The notes under the pieces are model-generated. The model saw nothing but the letters and a program-made list of their open reading frames with translations, had not been told where the DNA came from and ran no database searches. Shown one piece after another: positions 44,246 through 54,508 of a stretch of DNA of 64,000 nucleotides. This DNA comes from Methylobacterium radiotolerans JCM 2831. Lineage in GTDB: Bacteria; Pseudomonadota; Alphaproteobacteria; Rhizobiales; Beijerinckiaceae. The stretch lies in contig NC_010505.1 in the NCBI RefSeq assembly GCF_000019725.1, positions 124,001 through 188,000 of the forward strand, in the 5' to 3' direction. Both the position numbers and the translations under genes were made by a program. Each line of letters begins with the position of its first letter. Within the stretch, counting starts at the first letter, position 1.

Positions 44246-45168
44246 CCCTCGCGATCCTCCTTTCGGGCCAGGGTGGCCAGCACCCGGCGATGTTCGACCT
44301 GACGGCCGATCATCCGGCGGCCCAGGAGGCGTTCGCGGCCGCCAGGCCGCTCCTCGGCGGCGCCGACCCGCGCGACCTGGCCCGAGCGGGCGGCGACAAC
44401 CTGCACGCGAATCGGACCGGCCAGATCCTGTGCTGCGTCGCCGCCCTGACGGCGTGGCGGGCGCTGGAGGAGGCGGCGCCGGACCGGTCGATCGTGGCCG
44501 GCTACAGCATCGGCGATCTCGCGGCCTGGGGCGTCGCCGGCCGCCTTGACCCCGCCGACGTGCTCGCCCTGGCGGCCCGACGGGCGGAGGCCATGGACGC
44601 CGCTTCCGGCACGGGGTTCGGGCTTGCGGGGATCCGCGGCCTGAGCCTCGACGCGCTCACGGATCTCGCGGACCGCCACGGCTGCCACCTCGCCATCCGC
44701 AACGCGGCCGACAGCGGTGTCGTCGGCGGTCCGCGCGCGACGCTGGAGACGCTGTGCCGGGAGGCGACCGGCTCGGGCGCCCAGAGGGCGGTGGTCCTGC
44801 CCGTCCACACGCCGTCGCACACGCCGCTGCTCCACGCCGCGACGGCGGCCTTCCGGGACGCGCTCGCCGCAGTGCCGCCGCGTCGGCCGCCGCTCCGCGC
44901 GCCGCGGCTGGTCAGCGGGCTGGACGGGAGCACGGTGTTCCGCGACGCCGACGGCCGCGAGAATCTGGCGCTCCAGATCTCGCGCACGATCGACTGGGCC
45001 GCCTGCCTCGACGCGTGCCGCGAGTACGGCGCGGACCGCGTGCTCGAACTCGGGCCAGGCCACGCCCTCGCCACGATGGCCCGGGCCGCCCTCCCGGCGG
45101 CGCGCGTTCACGCCATCGAGGAATTCCGCTCGCTCGGCGGCGTGGCGGACTGGCTCGCGCGACCTTAG
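44242..45168 (+). CDS. mdcH: Malonate decarboxylase malonyl-CoA transferase
   Basis: Loads malonyl from malonyl-CoA onto MdcC to start the cycle. A 308-aa MCAT-fold protein (FabD-like) with ILLSGQGGQHPAMF at the start and the nucleophile Ser89 in VAGYSIGDLAAWG, then HTPSHTPLLHAA with the catalytic His and LELGPGHALATMAR. ATG 44242 overlaps mdcG. It is the last mdc gene. Confidence 0.93.
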   Translation: MTLAILLSGQGGQHPAMFDLTADHPAAQEAFAAARPLLGGADPRDLARAGGDNLHANRTGQILCCVAALTAWRALEEAAPDRSIVAGYSIGDLAAWGVAGRLDPADVLALAARRAEAMDAASGTGFGLAGIRGLSLDALTDLADRHGCHLAIRNAADSGVVGGPRATLETLCREATGSGAQRAVVLPVHTPSHTPLLHAATAAFRDALAAVPPRRPPLRAPRLVSGLDGSTVFRDADGRENLALQISRTIDWAACLDACREYGADRVLELGPGHALATMARAALPAARVHAIEEFRSLGGVADWLARP

Positions 45169-45290
45169 CGGCGCCGCACAGATGCCGCACAACCCTTGCG
45201 GATGGTTGTCCCCGGGCGGCGCTAGTCTGGTGATGTGCCCTTCCGGCTCCGCTTGCTTGGCACAATACTGATGTCGACACCTCGCCTTGA

Positions 45291-46328
<1,038 letters not shown>

Positions 46329-46396
46329 GCCGTCGGGCTCGCCGCCGGCGGGCTCCGGGTCCATATGGCGCGCATCCCTGAACGGAGAGGCGCGCC

Positions 46397-47878
46397 GTGA
46401 AGACCTACCAGCTCTACATCGACGGGCAATCGGTCGATCCGGTCGAGGGCTCGTGGTTCGAGTCCATCGACCCCTATCGCGGCGAGCCCTGGGCCCGCAT
46501 CCCGCGCGCCGGGCGCGCCGACGTCGACCGGGCGGTGGCCGCCGCCAAGCGCGCCATGTGGGACGGCCCCTGGGCCACCATGACGGCCTCGGCCCGCGGC
46601 AAGGTCCTGCGCCGGATCGGCGATCTCGTCGAGCGCGAAGCCAGGGCACTCGCCGAAGTCGAGGTCCGCGACAACGGCAAGCTCTTCGCGGAGATGTACG
46701 GCCAGACCCGCTACCAGCCGGAATGGTGGTGGTACTACGCGGGTCTCGCCGACAAGGTCGAGGGCGCGCAGGTGCCGATCGACAAGCCCGAGACCTTCGC
46801 GTTCACCCGGCACGAGCCGGTGGGCGTGGTCGGGGCGCTGACGGCGTGGAACTCGCCGCTCCTGTTCGTCGCCTGGAAATGCGCCCCCGCGCTCGCGGCC
46901 GGCTGCGCGGTCGTGGTGAAGCCGTCCGAGTTCGCGTCCGCGAGCACGCTGGAATTCGCCCGCCTGACCAAGGAGGCCGGGCTGCCCGACGGCATGTTCA
47001 ACGTCGTCACCGGCTTCGGCGGTGAGGCCGGCACCGCCATCGTCGAGCATCCCGACGTCGCCAAGATCACCTTCACGGGCTCCGACGTCACCGGGGCGAA
47101 AGTCTACGAAGCGGCCGCGCGGCAGATCAAGCGCGTATCCCTGGAGCTCGGCGGGAAGTCGCCCAACATCGTCTTCGCCGATGCCGACCTGAAGGCCGCC
47201 GCCGCGGGAGCGATCTCGGGCATCTTCGCGGCCACCGGGCAGACCTGCATCGCGGGATCGCGCCTGCTGGTGCAGAACAGCATCCGCCAGGAATTCACCG
47301 AGCGCCTGATCGAGCTCGCCCGCACCGCCAAGCTCGGCGACCCGATGCAGGCCGACACCAACATCGGGCCGATCACGACGCCGCCCCAGTACACGAAGGT
47401 GCTCGACTACATCGCGCTCGCCAAGAGCGAGGGTGCGCGCTGCGTGTTCGGCGGCAATCCCGCCTCCGGTCCCGGCGTGCTCGGCGGCCAGTTCGTCGAG
47501 CCGACGATCTTCACGGGCGTCACCAACGACATGCGCATCGCCCAGGAGGAGGTGTTCGGCCCGGTGCTGTCGATCATCGGCTTCGAGGACGAGGCCGAGG
47601 CGCTGAAGGTCGGCAACGACGTGATCTACGGGCTCGCGGCGGGCGTCTGGACCCAGGATATCGGTCGCGCGATGCGCATGTCGAAGGGGCTTCGCGCCGG
47701 CACCGTCTGGGTGAACACCTACCGGGCGGTGAGCTACATGATGCCGTTCGGCGGCATGAAACGCTCGGGCATCGGCCGCGAGAGCGGAATCGAGTCGATC
47801 CGCGAGTATCTGGAGACCAAGAGCGTCTGGATCTCCACGAGCCGCGACGCGCCGGAGAACCCCTTCGTCATGCGGTGA
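46397..47878 (+). CDS. Aldehyde dehydrogenase family protein
   Basis: A 493-aa NAD(P)-dependent aldehyde dehydrogenase with intact motifs: [33 protein letters not shown], catalytic Cys284 in ATGQTCIAGSR, EEVFGPVLSIIGF and MPFGGMKRSGIGRE. The substrate is not clear; related enzymes oxidise carnitine-, betaine- or phenylacetaldehyde-type aldehydes. GTG 46397 has GGAGAGG upstream. It follows gmd by 68 bp and ends at a strong terminator, so gmd and this gene may form one transcript. Confidence 0.9.
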   Translation: MKTYQLYIDGQSVDPVEGSWFESIDPYRGEPWARIPRAGRADVDRAVAAAKRAMWDGPWATMTASARGKVLRRIGDLVEREARALAEVEVRDNGKLFAEMYGQTRYQPEWWWYYAGLADKVEGAQVPIDKPETFAFTRHEPVGVVGALTAWNSPLLFVAWKCAPALAAGCAVVVKPSEFASASTLEFARLTKEAGLPDGMFNVVTGFGGEAGTAIVEHPDVAKITFTGSDVTGAKVYEAAARQIKRVSLELGGKSPNIVFADADLKAAAAGAISGIFAATGQTCIAGSRLLVQNSIRQEFTERLIELARTAKLGDPMQADTNIGPITTPPQYTKVLDYIALAKSEGARCVFGGNPASGPGVLGGQFVEPTIFTGVTNDMRIAQEEVFGPVLSIIGFEDEAEALKVGNDVIYGLAAGVWTQDIGRAMRMSKGLRAGTVWVNTYRAVSYMMPFGGMKRSGIGRESGIESIREYLETKSVWISTSRDAPENPFVMR

Positions 47879-47880
47879 CC

Positions 47881-47915
47881 GGGCGGTCCGCGCCGCGGTA
47901 CGGCGCGGACCGCCC
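47881..47915. terminator. Perfect 14-bp bidirectional terminator
   Basis: GGGCGGTCCGCGCC (47881-47894) pairs exactly with GGCGCGGACCGCCC (47902-47915) around a 7-nt loop. It lies between the convergent aldehyde dehydrogenase and polysaccharide polymerase genes; only a short T-poor tail follows. Confidence 0.8.
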
Positions 47916-49160
47916 CTAATTCGTGGCCGATGGCGCGCGGTCCGGCGGCAGCGCGAGGGACGCCAGAAAGAAACCCATGAAGAAGAGGAAGTACTGGTTG
48001 ACCGACAGCTCCTCGAACATCAGCGACGGGATCAGGAACACCGCGCTGTAGGTCAGGAACGGCCCGAAGGCGGCGGGCGCCAGCAGGATCCGCCCGAGGC
48101 CTGCGATGAGCAGCAGCGCCGTGGCGATGCCGCTCTGGAGCGCCAGAGACACGAAGCCGTTATGGGGCGTGACGAGGCCGGTCAGCGCCTGCAGCTCCTC
48201 CCGCCTAGCGACCTCGCCGACGCCGAACGGGTATTCGGCGACGAGCTGGAGCGCGGTCACGCCGGACAGGAACCGCTCGTCGAAATTGCCCGTGACGTTG
48301 TGGTCCCCGGCGAAGCGCCGCTCGATCGCCTGGGACAGGGTTCCCGGCAGCGGGATCTCCCCCGTCACCGCCCAGGCCACGAGCAGGACGCCCAGGATGC
48401 CGAGCGCGGCCAGCACGGCCGGCGCCCTGAGGTTCCGCCGCATCAGCAGGCCGAGGAACAGGAGCGGCATGAACAGGCCGGCGCGGTTGTTGGTGAACGG
48501 GAAGCTCGCCAGGAGGGCCGCGACGTAGGCGAGGTAGATGATCTTGAGGTGATAGCGCAGGCTGAGCAGCAGAGCCGCGGCCCCGGCCAGCGCGAAGACG
48601 TGGCCGGTCTCGTTGCCGGAGGCCCAGAGGCCGCCCTGCTTGTCCTGCACGAACAGCTTCAGCTCCTCGTCGAGCCCGTCCGTCGGGACCGCGAGCCCGA
48701 ACCGGTCGAGCTGCGTGCCGGAGGCGGCGAGCAGCAGCACGGCGAGGGAGGCGAGCATGCCGGCGAGCAGGCCGACGCAGAACGCGTCCTCGACGCGCCG
48801 GTCGCGGAACATCACCAGCAGGATGAACGCCTGGACCACGTAGAGCAGCAGGACGAGGGTCAGGTAGACGTCGCCCGCCTGCTTGTGCGCCTTCAGCACC
48901 AGCGAGGCCGCGATCAGCGCCAGGATTCCGGACAGCGGCGCGGCCTGCCGCACCGCCTCTGCCACGACGGCCCGGCGTAGACCCAGCCAGGGGATGAGCA
49001 GGAACGGCAGCAGGTCGGACAGGCGCTGGAACGGAAGCCCGAAGGTCGAGGTCAGGACGTTGAAGTTCAGGGCGGCGCCGAGCAGGAACACGGCGACGCG
49101 GTCCGCGAAGAGGGACGCGGCCGGCGCACTCGTTCCGATCGGCAACGCCTGTCCCGCCAT
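47916..49160 (-). CDS. O-antigen ligase/polymerase-like (Wzy/WaaL) membrane protein
   Basis: A 414-aa multispanning inner-membrane protein with about ten to twelve helices. The pattern of a large periplasmic loop between the later helices (from about 260, ERRFAGDHNVTGNFDERF to VARREELQALTGLVTPHNGF) with conserved His and Arg matches Wzy/WaaL-type polymerases. HNGFVSLALQSGI near 335 is the O-antigen ligase-like signature. Sits in the polysaccharide block. It probably polymerises the repeat units made by the adjacent glycosyltransferases. Confidence 0.8.
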   Translation of the reverse strand: MAGQALPIGTSAPAASLFADRVAVFLLGAALNFNVLTSTFGLPFQRLSDLLPFLLIPWLGLRRAVVAEAVRQAAPLSGILALIAASLVLKAHKQAGDVYLTLVLLLYVVQAFILLVMFRDRRVEDAFCVGLLAGMLASLAVLLLAASGTQLDRFGLAVPTDGLDEELKLFVQDKQGGLWASGNETGHVFALAGAAALLLSLRYHLKIIYLAYVAALLASFPFTNNRAGLFMPLLFLGLLMRRNLRAPAVLAALGILGVLLVAWAVTGEIPLPGTLSQAIERRFAGDHNVTGNFDERFLSGVTALQLVAEYPFGVGEVARREELQALTGLVTPHNGFVSLALQSGIATALLLIAGLGRILLAPAAFGPFLTYSAVFLIPSLMFEELSVNQYFLFFMGFFLASLALPPDRAPSATN

Positions 49161-49259
49161 CGCCCCGCACCGTCTCCCGTACCCGCCGCCGATGCCGCCT
49201 GCCGGCCGCGGGGTCTCCGGCAGGCAGTGTCGCCCACAATCGTTGGCGGAGGGTGCAGA

Positions 49260-50771
49260 TCAGGCCGGGCGCCGCAGGAAGAGGCCGACGGCCGTGCGGA
49301 GCGTGTCGCGCATGAAGATCCAGGCGAGGCTCACGTAGGCCGCGATCCCGATACCGACGGCCGCGACGAGGCCGAGCCGGTCCCCGAAGGCGGCGTGGAT
49401 CGGGGTCTGGACGAGCAGCACGAGCCCGGCCATCGCACCGGCGCAGAGCGTGATCGGCGCGAGGAGCCGCACGAGCTGCCCGTTCGTGACCGGGACGACG
49501 CGCCCGGCGCTGGCAACGATCGCGGGCGTGAACAGGTAGGCCCGCACCACGTGCCCGGCGACGAGTGCGGCGAGGCCGAAGGGCGCGCTCACGAGCGCCG
49601 CCACGGCGCTCAGGCCGAACTGCGCGCCGGCGAGCCGCAGGGCGGTGCCGTTGCGGCCCAGAGCCGTGAAGACCATCCACAGCATCGAGGTCGCGACGAA
49701 TTCGGGGGCGAGGAGGGCTAGCGTCCGCAGCACCGGCGCCGCGTCGTGCCACTGGTCGCCGAACAGGAACGGGATGAGGGTCGGGGCCACGGCCGCCATG
49801 CCGAAGAAGGCGGGCACCGCGAGGAACGCCGAGGCCTCGGCGAATCCGTGAAAGGCCGCGGCCAACTCGCCCGGCCGGTCCTGGAGGCGCGCGTAGGTTG
49901 TCAGCCCGACCGTGGTGAGCGGGATCACTGCCACTTGGCTCACGAGGTCGATGCAGCGCCACGCGAGGCGCAGATAGCCGACCTCGGTCGCGGAGAGGAA
50001 GTAGGCCGCGATCACCTCCTGGCTCCGGATCGAGGCGACGAGCAGCAGGTAGGTGCAGAAAAGCCGCGAGCCGAAGGCGATCTGCTCGCGCACGGAGGCG
50101 AGGTGGAGCCGCAGGGGCGGGATCCAGCGGGCCGCCGCCCAGGTCAGGAGCGTGGTCGCGGTCGCGGCGACGAGCCGCTGCACCACGAGGCTCCAGACGC
50201 CGTAGCCGTCGAGGGCCAGGACGAGGGCCGCGGCCCCGCCGAGGATGTTGGCGCCGAGCGCGCGCAGCGCGAGCTTGCGGAAGCCGAAGCTCCGCTGGAG
50301 CCGCGCCTCGTGGATCGCGCCTGCGGCGGTGATCACGAAACAGGCGGAGAGCGCGCACAGGACCGGCTGCAGCGTGGGCAGGTCGAAGATCCAGGCGATC
50401 GGGCCTGACAGCGCCGCGAGGCCGGCGGCGCAGACGGCGCCCGTGGCAATCATCACCCAGAAGGCGGTGGCGGCGAAGTCCTCGTCGAGGTCGGCGCGCT
50501 GGACCACCGCGTCGGGCAGCCCGCAGCGGGCGACGATCTGTAGGATGTCGATGAAGACCGCCGCGATCGCCACCATTCCGAACTCGGCGGGCCCGATCAG
50601 GCGGGCGAGCACGAGGAAAACCCCGAAGCTCAAGGTCACATTGCCGACGGAGGCGACCGCCACCCAGCGCGCGGCGTCGAACGAGCGGCGCGTCACGGCG
50701 GCGCCGGAGGCGAGCCCCGGCTCCTCCTCGGCGGCGGCGGCCTCCGACAGGACCGGCGCGGCGGCGGTCAC
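49260..50771 (-). CDS. Polysaccharide flippase (Wzx/PST family)
   Basis: A 503-aa lipid-linked oligosaccharide flippase with about 13 helices. The typical start of the family is FGVFLVLARLIGPAEFGMVA, followed by FIDILQIVARCGLPDAVVQR and IFDLPTLQPVLCALS. It moves undecaprenyl-linked units to the periplasm. GTG 50771 overlaps the stop of the upstream glycosyltransferase. It is separated from the polymerase by 99 bp. Confidence 0.86.
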   Translation of the reverse strand: MTAAAPVLSEAAAAEEEPGLASGAAVTRRSFDAARWVAVASVGNVTLSFGVFLVLARLIGPAEFGMVAIAAVFIDILQIVARCGLPDAVVQRADLDEDFAATAFWVMIATGAVCAAGLAALSGPIAWIFDLPTLQPVLCALSACFVITAAGAIHEARLQRSFGFRKLALRALGANILGGAAALVLALDGYGVWSLVVQRLVAATATTLLTWAAARWIPPLRLHLASVREQIAFGSRLFCTYLLLVASIRSQEVIAAYFLSATEVGYLRLAWRCIDLVSQVAVIPLTTVGLTTYARLQDRPGELAAAFHGFAEASAFLAVPAFFGMAAVAPTLIPFLFGDQWHDAAPVLRTLALLAPEFVATSMLWMVFTALGRNGTALRLAGAQFGLSAVAALVSAPFGLAALVAGHVVRAYLFTPAIVASAGRVVPVTNGQLVRLLAPITLCAGAMAGLVLLVQTPIHAAFGDRLGLVAAVGIGIAAYVSLAWIFMRDTLRTAVGLFLRRPA

Positions 50772-52105
50772 GGGCGGCTCGCCCGACGCTCGGCGACGAG
50801 TTCGGCGTAGAGGTCGAGATACTTCTCGGCGACGCGCTCCGAGGTTGATTCGCGGATGACGTGCTGGAAGGCGCGCTCGTCCGGCAGGTTCCCGCGGCCA
50901 CGGTCGATCACCGTCCGCAACCGCGCGGCGAGGTCGGCGTCGTCGCCCGGCGTGAACAGCCAGTCGGCGTTGTCCTCGCCGATCAGTTCGGGGATCCCGC
51001 CGGAGGCCGCCCCGATGACCGGAACGCCCATCGTGTAGGCCTCGTAGATCGTCCGGGGCGACGGCTCGGCCCAGAAGGAGGGGACGATCAGCACGTCGAC
51101 GGCGCTGAGGAACTCGGCGGGCTTCGCCCAGCCGACGAACTCGATCGGCAGATCCTCGGCCCGCGCCTTGAAGCGCTCGATGGAGTCGTCCATCGCGTGG
51201 CCGGCGACGAGGCACCGCCAGTCGCCGGGACCGATCCGCCGGAAGGCGTCGATCATCGTGCCGACCCCCTTCTCGGTGTTGATCCGGCCGAGATATCCGA
51301 ACGTCATCGGCCTGCCGGTCCGGTCGATCCGGCGTCGTGCCTCCGGGTCGCCCCCGGGAACCGTGCAGGAATAGAAGATCACCCGGCGCCGCTCGGGCGC
51401 GAGATGCGCGAACAAACCGTGGTCGACATGGGTCTTGAGGATCTCGGTGCCGACGCTGACGACGGCGTCCACCGACCGGTTGGTGATCTGCTTGGCGGCG
51501 TTGACCACCTTGCAGCCGAGGTGCCAGCGGTCGCACGGCTTGCCGTCCTTGAACATCGCGGCGTTGCCGCAGATCAGGTCGTACTCGCAGACCGTGTGGA
51601 CGATCGGGATCCCGCGCTTGGCCGCCTCGCGCCAGACGAGGGTCGAGACGTCGAGCAGCGAGTGCGTGTTGACGATGTCGGGCCGGAAGTCGTCGAGGAC
51701 GCGGCCGAACTCGGCCGCCACGGCGAAATTCCACTGCTGCTTGAGCTTGGCCCAGGCGCGGCCGAACCGGCTCGCCTGGGGCCAGTCCTCCAGCCAGAAA
51801 TCGTTGTGGTGGGCCATGCGGTAGACCGTGACGCCGCCGCGCACGCTCTTGGGCTCCGGCTCCCGCGCGATGCAGGCCGCCGCCACCGTGTGACCGGCCG
51901 CGACGAGTTCCTCGGCGAGGTGTTCCACCGAGCGCTCGGCGCCGCCCACGATGTAGGGCGGATAGAGGGCGCTCAGATGCAGGATCCGCAGCGGTCCGGT
52001 CACCGCGCGCGCGGTGGCCTGATCCCTCGGCCGGTCCTGGCCCTGAGCGCGCGGCTCCTCGGTCAGGAGCCGGGCGTAGTTCGACGACAGGGTGGGGGTC
52101 ATCAT
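50768..52105 (-). CDS. Glycosyltransferase, GT4 family
   Basis: A 445-aa GT-B enzyme, probably adding a sugar to the lipid-linked repeat. N-terminal domain ILHLSALYPPYIVGGAERSV; C-terminal nucleotide-sugar half FGYLGRINTEKGVGTMIDAF, VAGHAMDD and the E-x7-E motif EPSPRTIYEAYTMGVPVIG. About 40 residues precede the catalytic domain. ATG 52105 overlaps the preceding glycosyltransferase (ATGA) and the stop overlaps the flippase. Confidence 0.9.
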   Translation of the reverse strand: MMTPTLSSNYARLLTEEPRAQGQDRPRDQATARAVTGPLRILHLSALYPPYIVGGAERSVEHLAEELVAAGHTVAAACIAREPEPKSVRGGVTVYRMAHHNDFWLEDWPQASRFGRAWAKLKQQWNFAVAAEFGRVLDDFRPDIVNTHSLLDVSTLVWREAAKRGIPIVHTVCEYDLICGNAAMFKDGKPCDRWHLGCKVVNAAKQITNRSVDAVVSVGTEILKTHVDHGLFAHLAPERRRVIFYSCTVPGGDPEARRRIDRTGRPMTFGYLGRINTEKGVGTMIDAFRRIGPGDWRCLVAGHAMDDSIERFKARAEDLPIEFVGWAKPAEFLSAVDVLIVPSFWAEPSPRTIYEAYTMGVPVIGAASGGIPELIGEDNADWLFTPGDDADLAARLRTVIDRGRGNLPDERAFQHVIRESTSERVAEKYLDLYAELVAERRASRP

Positions 52106-53346
52106 GGACGGCACTCGCTGAAATGCGGGCGCTCCGCGCGGGCGGAAAGCTCGGGAAGCGGTTCGGTGCGGGTCGCGGCGTAGAGGTCGAGGAAGGCGGT
52201 CGCGACGGCGACCGGATCGGTGTCGGCGCGGATCCGGGCGGCGCGAGCGAGACCTTCGGCGAGGCGGGCCGGCTCCGCGACGATCCGGGTCATCGCGGCG
52301 GCGAGCGCCGACGCGTCGCCCGGCGGGACCAGCCAGGGGCCCGGCCCGACCTGCTCGCCGATGCCGCCGGTGGCGGTGCCGATCACCGGGACGCCGCGCC
52401 CGTAGGCCTCCGCCACCGTCCGGCCGAAGGGCTCGGGCCAGACTGGCGGGACCACGAGGCAGTCGAGACCGTCGAGGAAGGCGTCGCGCTCCACGTAGCC
52501 CAGAAAGTTGACGGGCAGGCCCTCGGCCAGGGCGCGGTAACGGTCGAGCCCGTCCACGGCGCGGCCCGCGACGGCGAGGCGCCAGCCCGCCTCCGGCAGG
52601 CGTCGGCAGGCCTCGAGGAGCACGTCGAAGCCCTTCGCGCCCTCGATCCGGCCCAGATAGCCGAACCGGACCGGCGCGCCGGGCGCGCGCTGCCTCCGCG
52701 CCACGGGTGAACCGGGCCGGATCGGGTTCCAGATCACTCGGCGCAGCGACGGCGGCACGTGGGCGAAGAGGCCGGCGGCGAGGTGGCGATCGAGGATGTC
52801 CGAGCCCACGGCGGTGACGGCCGTCACGGCGCGCTGGCAGCGCCGGTGCGGCGCCGCGTAGAGGCGGCACTTGAGATGCTGGCCGGCGCAGGAACGCCCG
52901 TGGCGCACCATGGCGCCGTTGGTGCAGAGGCTGGTGAAGTCGTGCAGCGTGTGCACGACCGGCACCCCGAGTCGCCGAAGCAGCGGCCAGAGCGCCGGCG
53001 GCAGTTCGGAGATGGAGTGGGTGTTGACGAGGTCGGGGGCGAAGTCCCCGACCGCCCGCATCATCCGGTCGAGGGCGTGGCGGTTCCACTGCGCCGCGAG
53101 CTTGTAGCGGAGGCGGTCGACCCGCCCGCGCTGGGACCAGTCGAGGATGTGGAACGGCGTTCCGTACCCGGTCCGGTAGACGGTGACGCCGTCCTGCAGG
53201 ACCGGTCCGCCCTCGGTCCGCGCCGCGCAGGCGACGGCGACGTTGTGGCCGAGCTCCGCCTGGGTCCGGGCGAGAGTCTCGACCATCAGTTCGGCGCCGC
53301 CGACCTGCTCGGGCGCGTAGAGCGAGCTAAGGTGCAGGATGCGCAT
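52102..53346 (-). CDS. Glycosyltransferase, GT4 family
   Basis: A 414-aa GT-B enzyme closely similar in layout to its downstream neighbour: MRILHLSSLYAPEQVGGAEL, FGYLGRIEGAKGFDVLLEA and E-x7-E in EPFGRTVAEAYGRGVPVIG. The likeness suggests the pair arose by duplication. It overlaps the next upstream glycosyltransferase by 20 nt. The donor sugar is unknown. Confidence 0.9.
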   Translation of the reverse strand: MRILHLSSLYAPEQVGGAELMVETLARTQAELGHNVAVACAARTEGGPVLQDGVTVYRTGYGTPFHILDWSQRGRVDRLRYKLAAQWNRHALDRMMRAVGDFAPDLVNTHSISELPPALWPLLRRLGVPVVHTLHDFTSLCTNGAMVRHGRSCAGQHLKCRLYAAPHRRCQRAVTAVTAVGSDILDRHLAAGLFAHVPPSLRRVIWNPIRPGSPVARRQRAPGAPVRFGYLGRIEGAKGFDVLLEACRRLPEAGWRLAVAGRAVDGLDRYRALAEGLPVNFLGYVERDAFLDGLDCLVVPPVWPEPFGRTVAEAYGRGVPVIGTATGGIGEQVGPGPWLVPPGDASALAAAMTRIVAEPARLAEGLARAARIRADTDPVAVATAFLDLYAATRTEPLPELSARAERPHFSECRP

Positions 53347-54463
53347 GCGGCACCTCCCGGGCGGTACGCGCCGTCACGCCGTCCCGCAGCGCGTCGAGCA
53401 GCAGTGTCTCGTAGCGGCGGGCGGTCTCGGCCCAGTCGTAGCGCCGGACATTGTCGCGACCGCGGGCGATCAGCGCGGTCCGGAGCCCGGGTTCGTCCAG
53501 CAGGCGCCGCAGGCACGCGGTCAGCGCCGCCGCGTCGGCGGGATCGAAGGTGAGGGCGCCGGCGCCCGCGATCTCCGGCGTGGCGGAGCGGTCCGAGCAG
53601 ATCACCGGGCAGTCGAGGGCCTGCGCCTCCAGAACGGGCAGGCAGAATCCCTCGGCGAAGGACGGGACGCACAGGCACAGCGCGCCGCGATAGAGGGCCG
53701 CCAGCGTGTCGTCGCCGATGCGCGACAGGCGGGTCAGCGGGACCGGCGCGCCGCCGAGCGCGGCTGCGATCGCCTCGTCGTGATCCTCGCCGACGTGGAC
53801 GATCCCGAGTCCCGGCCGCCCGAGCCCGACCACAGCGCGCGCGAGCGTCGCGAAGTTCTTGTTGTACAGGGCGTTGCCGACCGCGAGCACGTACGGCCCC
53901 GCGGGGATCTCGGCGGCGGAGCCACCCGCCGTCGGGTCGAGCATGGCCGCGGACGGCACGGTCCGCGTCCGGGCGTGGAGTCGCGGGTAGTGGTGCTCCA
54001 GATCGCGCCGCGTCGCCTCCGAGACGGCGATCACCCGGGCGCTGCTGCCGAGGACCAGACGGAAGATCGGGTCGGTGGTCAGGGCCTCGCGGGAGCGGAT
54101 GCGCCCGGGCAGCGTGCGGAAATAGAGGTCGTGCACGACGCTGACGCGGGCGCGGCCGCCGAACGCCGCCCCGTAGGGATCGATGTTCAGCACCACGTCG
54201 ATGGCGCGGGCGCGGCACAGCCGCGGGACGGCGAGGCACTGGCGCAGGACGTCGAGCAGCATGATCCGCGGCCGCTTCACCGTCACGACCTCGACGCGGT
54301 CGCGGATCGCCGCCGGCAGCTGATCGCGACGCCAGGGGGAGCGCAGCACCACCGCGAAGGTGCCGCGCGCGACGAGGCCGGCGATCACCCGGAAGGCGAC
54401 GAGCGCGACGCCCGACGGCCGACCGGCATGCTGGCTCGGCATGTTGACGAGGACGCGCGGCAT
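53327..54463 (-). CDS. Glycosyltransferase, GT4 family
   Basis: A 378-aa GT-B enzyme. PRVLVNMPSQHAGRPSGVAL at the start, RVSVVHDLYFRTLPGRIRS mid-protein, VLAVGNALYNKNFATLARAV for the nucleotide half and E-x7-E in EGFCLPVLEAQALDCPVIC. This form resembles mannosyl- or rhamnosyltransferases with a VHDL motif. It overlaps the next gene by 20 nt and follows the next upstream gene after 45 bp. Confidence 0.88.
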   Translation of the reverse strand: MPRVLVNMPSQHAGRPSGVALVAFRVIAGLVARGTFAVVLRSPWRRDQLPAAIRDRVEVVTVKRPRIMLLDVLRQCLAVPRLCRARAIDVVLNIDPYGAAFGGRARVSVVHDLYFRTLPGRIRSREALTTDPIFRLVLGSSARVIAVSEATRRDLEHHYPRLHARTRTVPSAAMLDPTAGGSAAEIPAGPYVLAVGNALYNKNFATLARAVVGLGRPGLGIVHVGEDHDEAIAAALGGAPVPLTRLSRIGDDTLAALYRGALCLCVPSFAEGFCLPVLEAQALDCPVICSDRSATPEIAGAGALTFDPADAAALTACLRRLLDEPGLRTALIARGRDNVRRYDWAETARRYETLLLDALRDGVTARTAREVPHAHPAP

Positions 54464-54508
54464 GGCGGGTCTGACGGCTCCGAGCGGGAAAGGGGAAACG
54501 CGGGCCCG

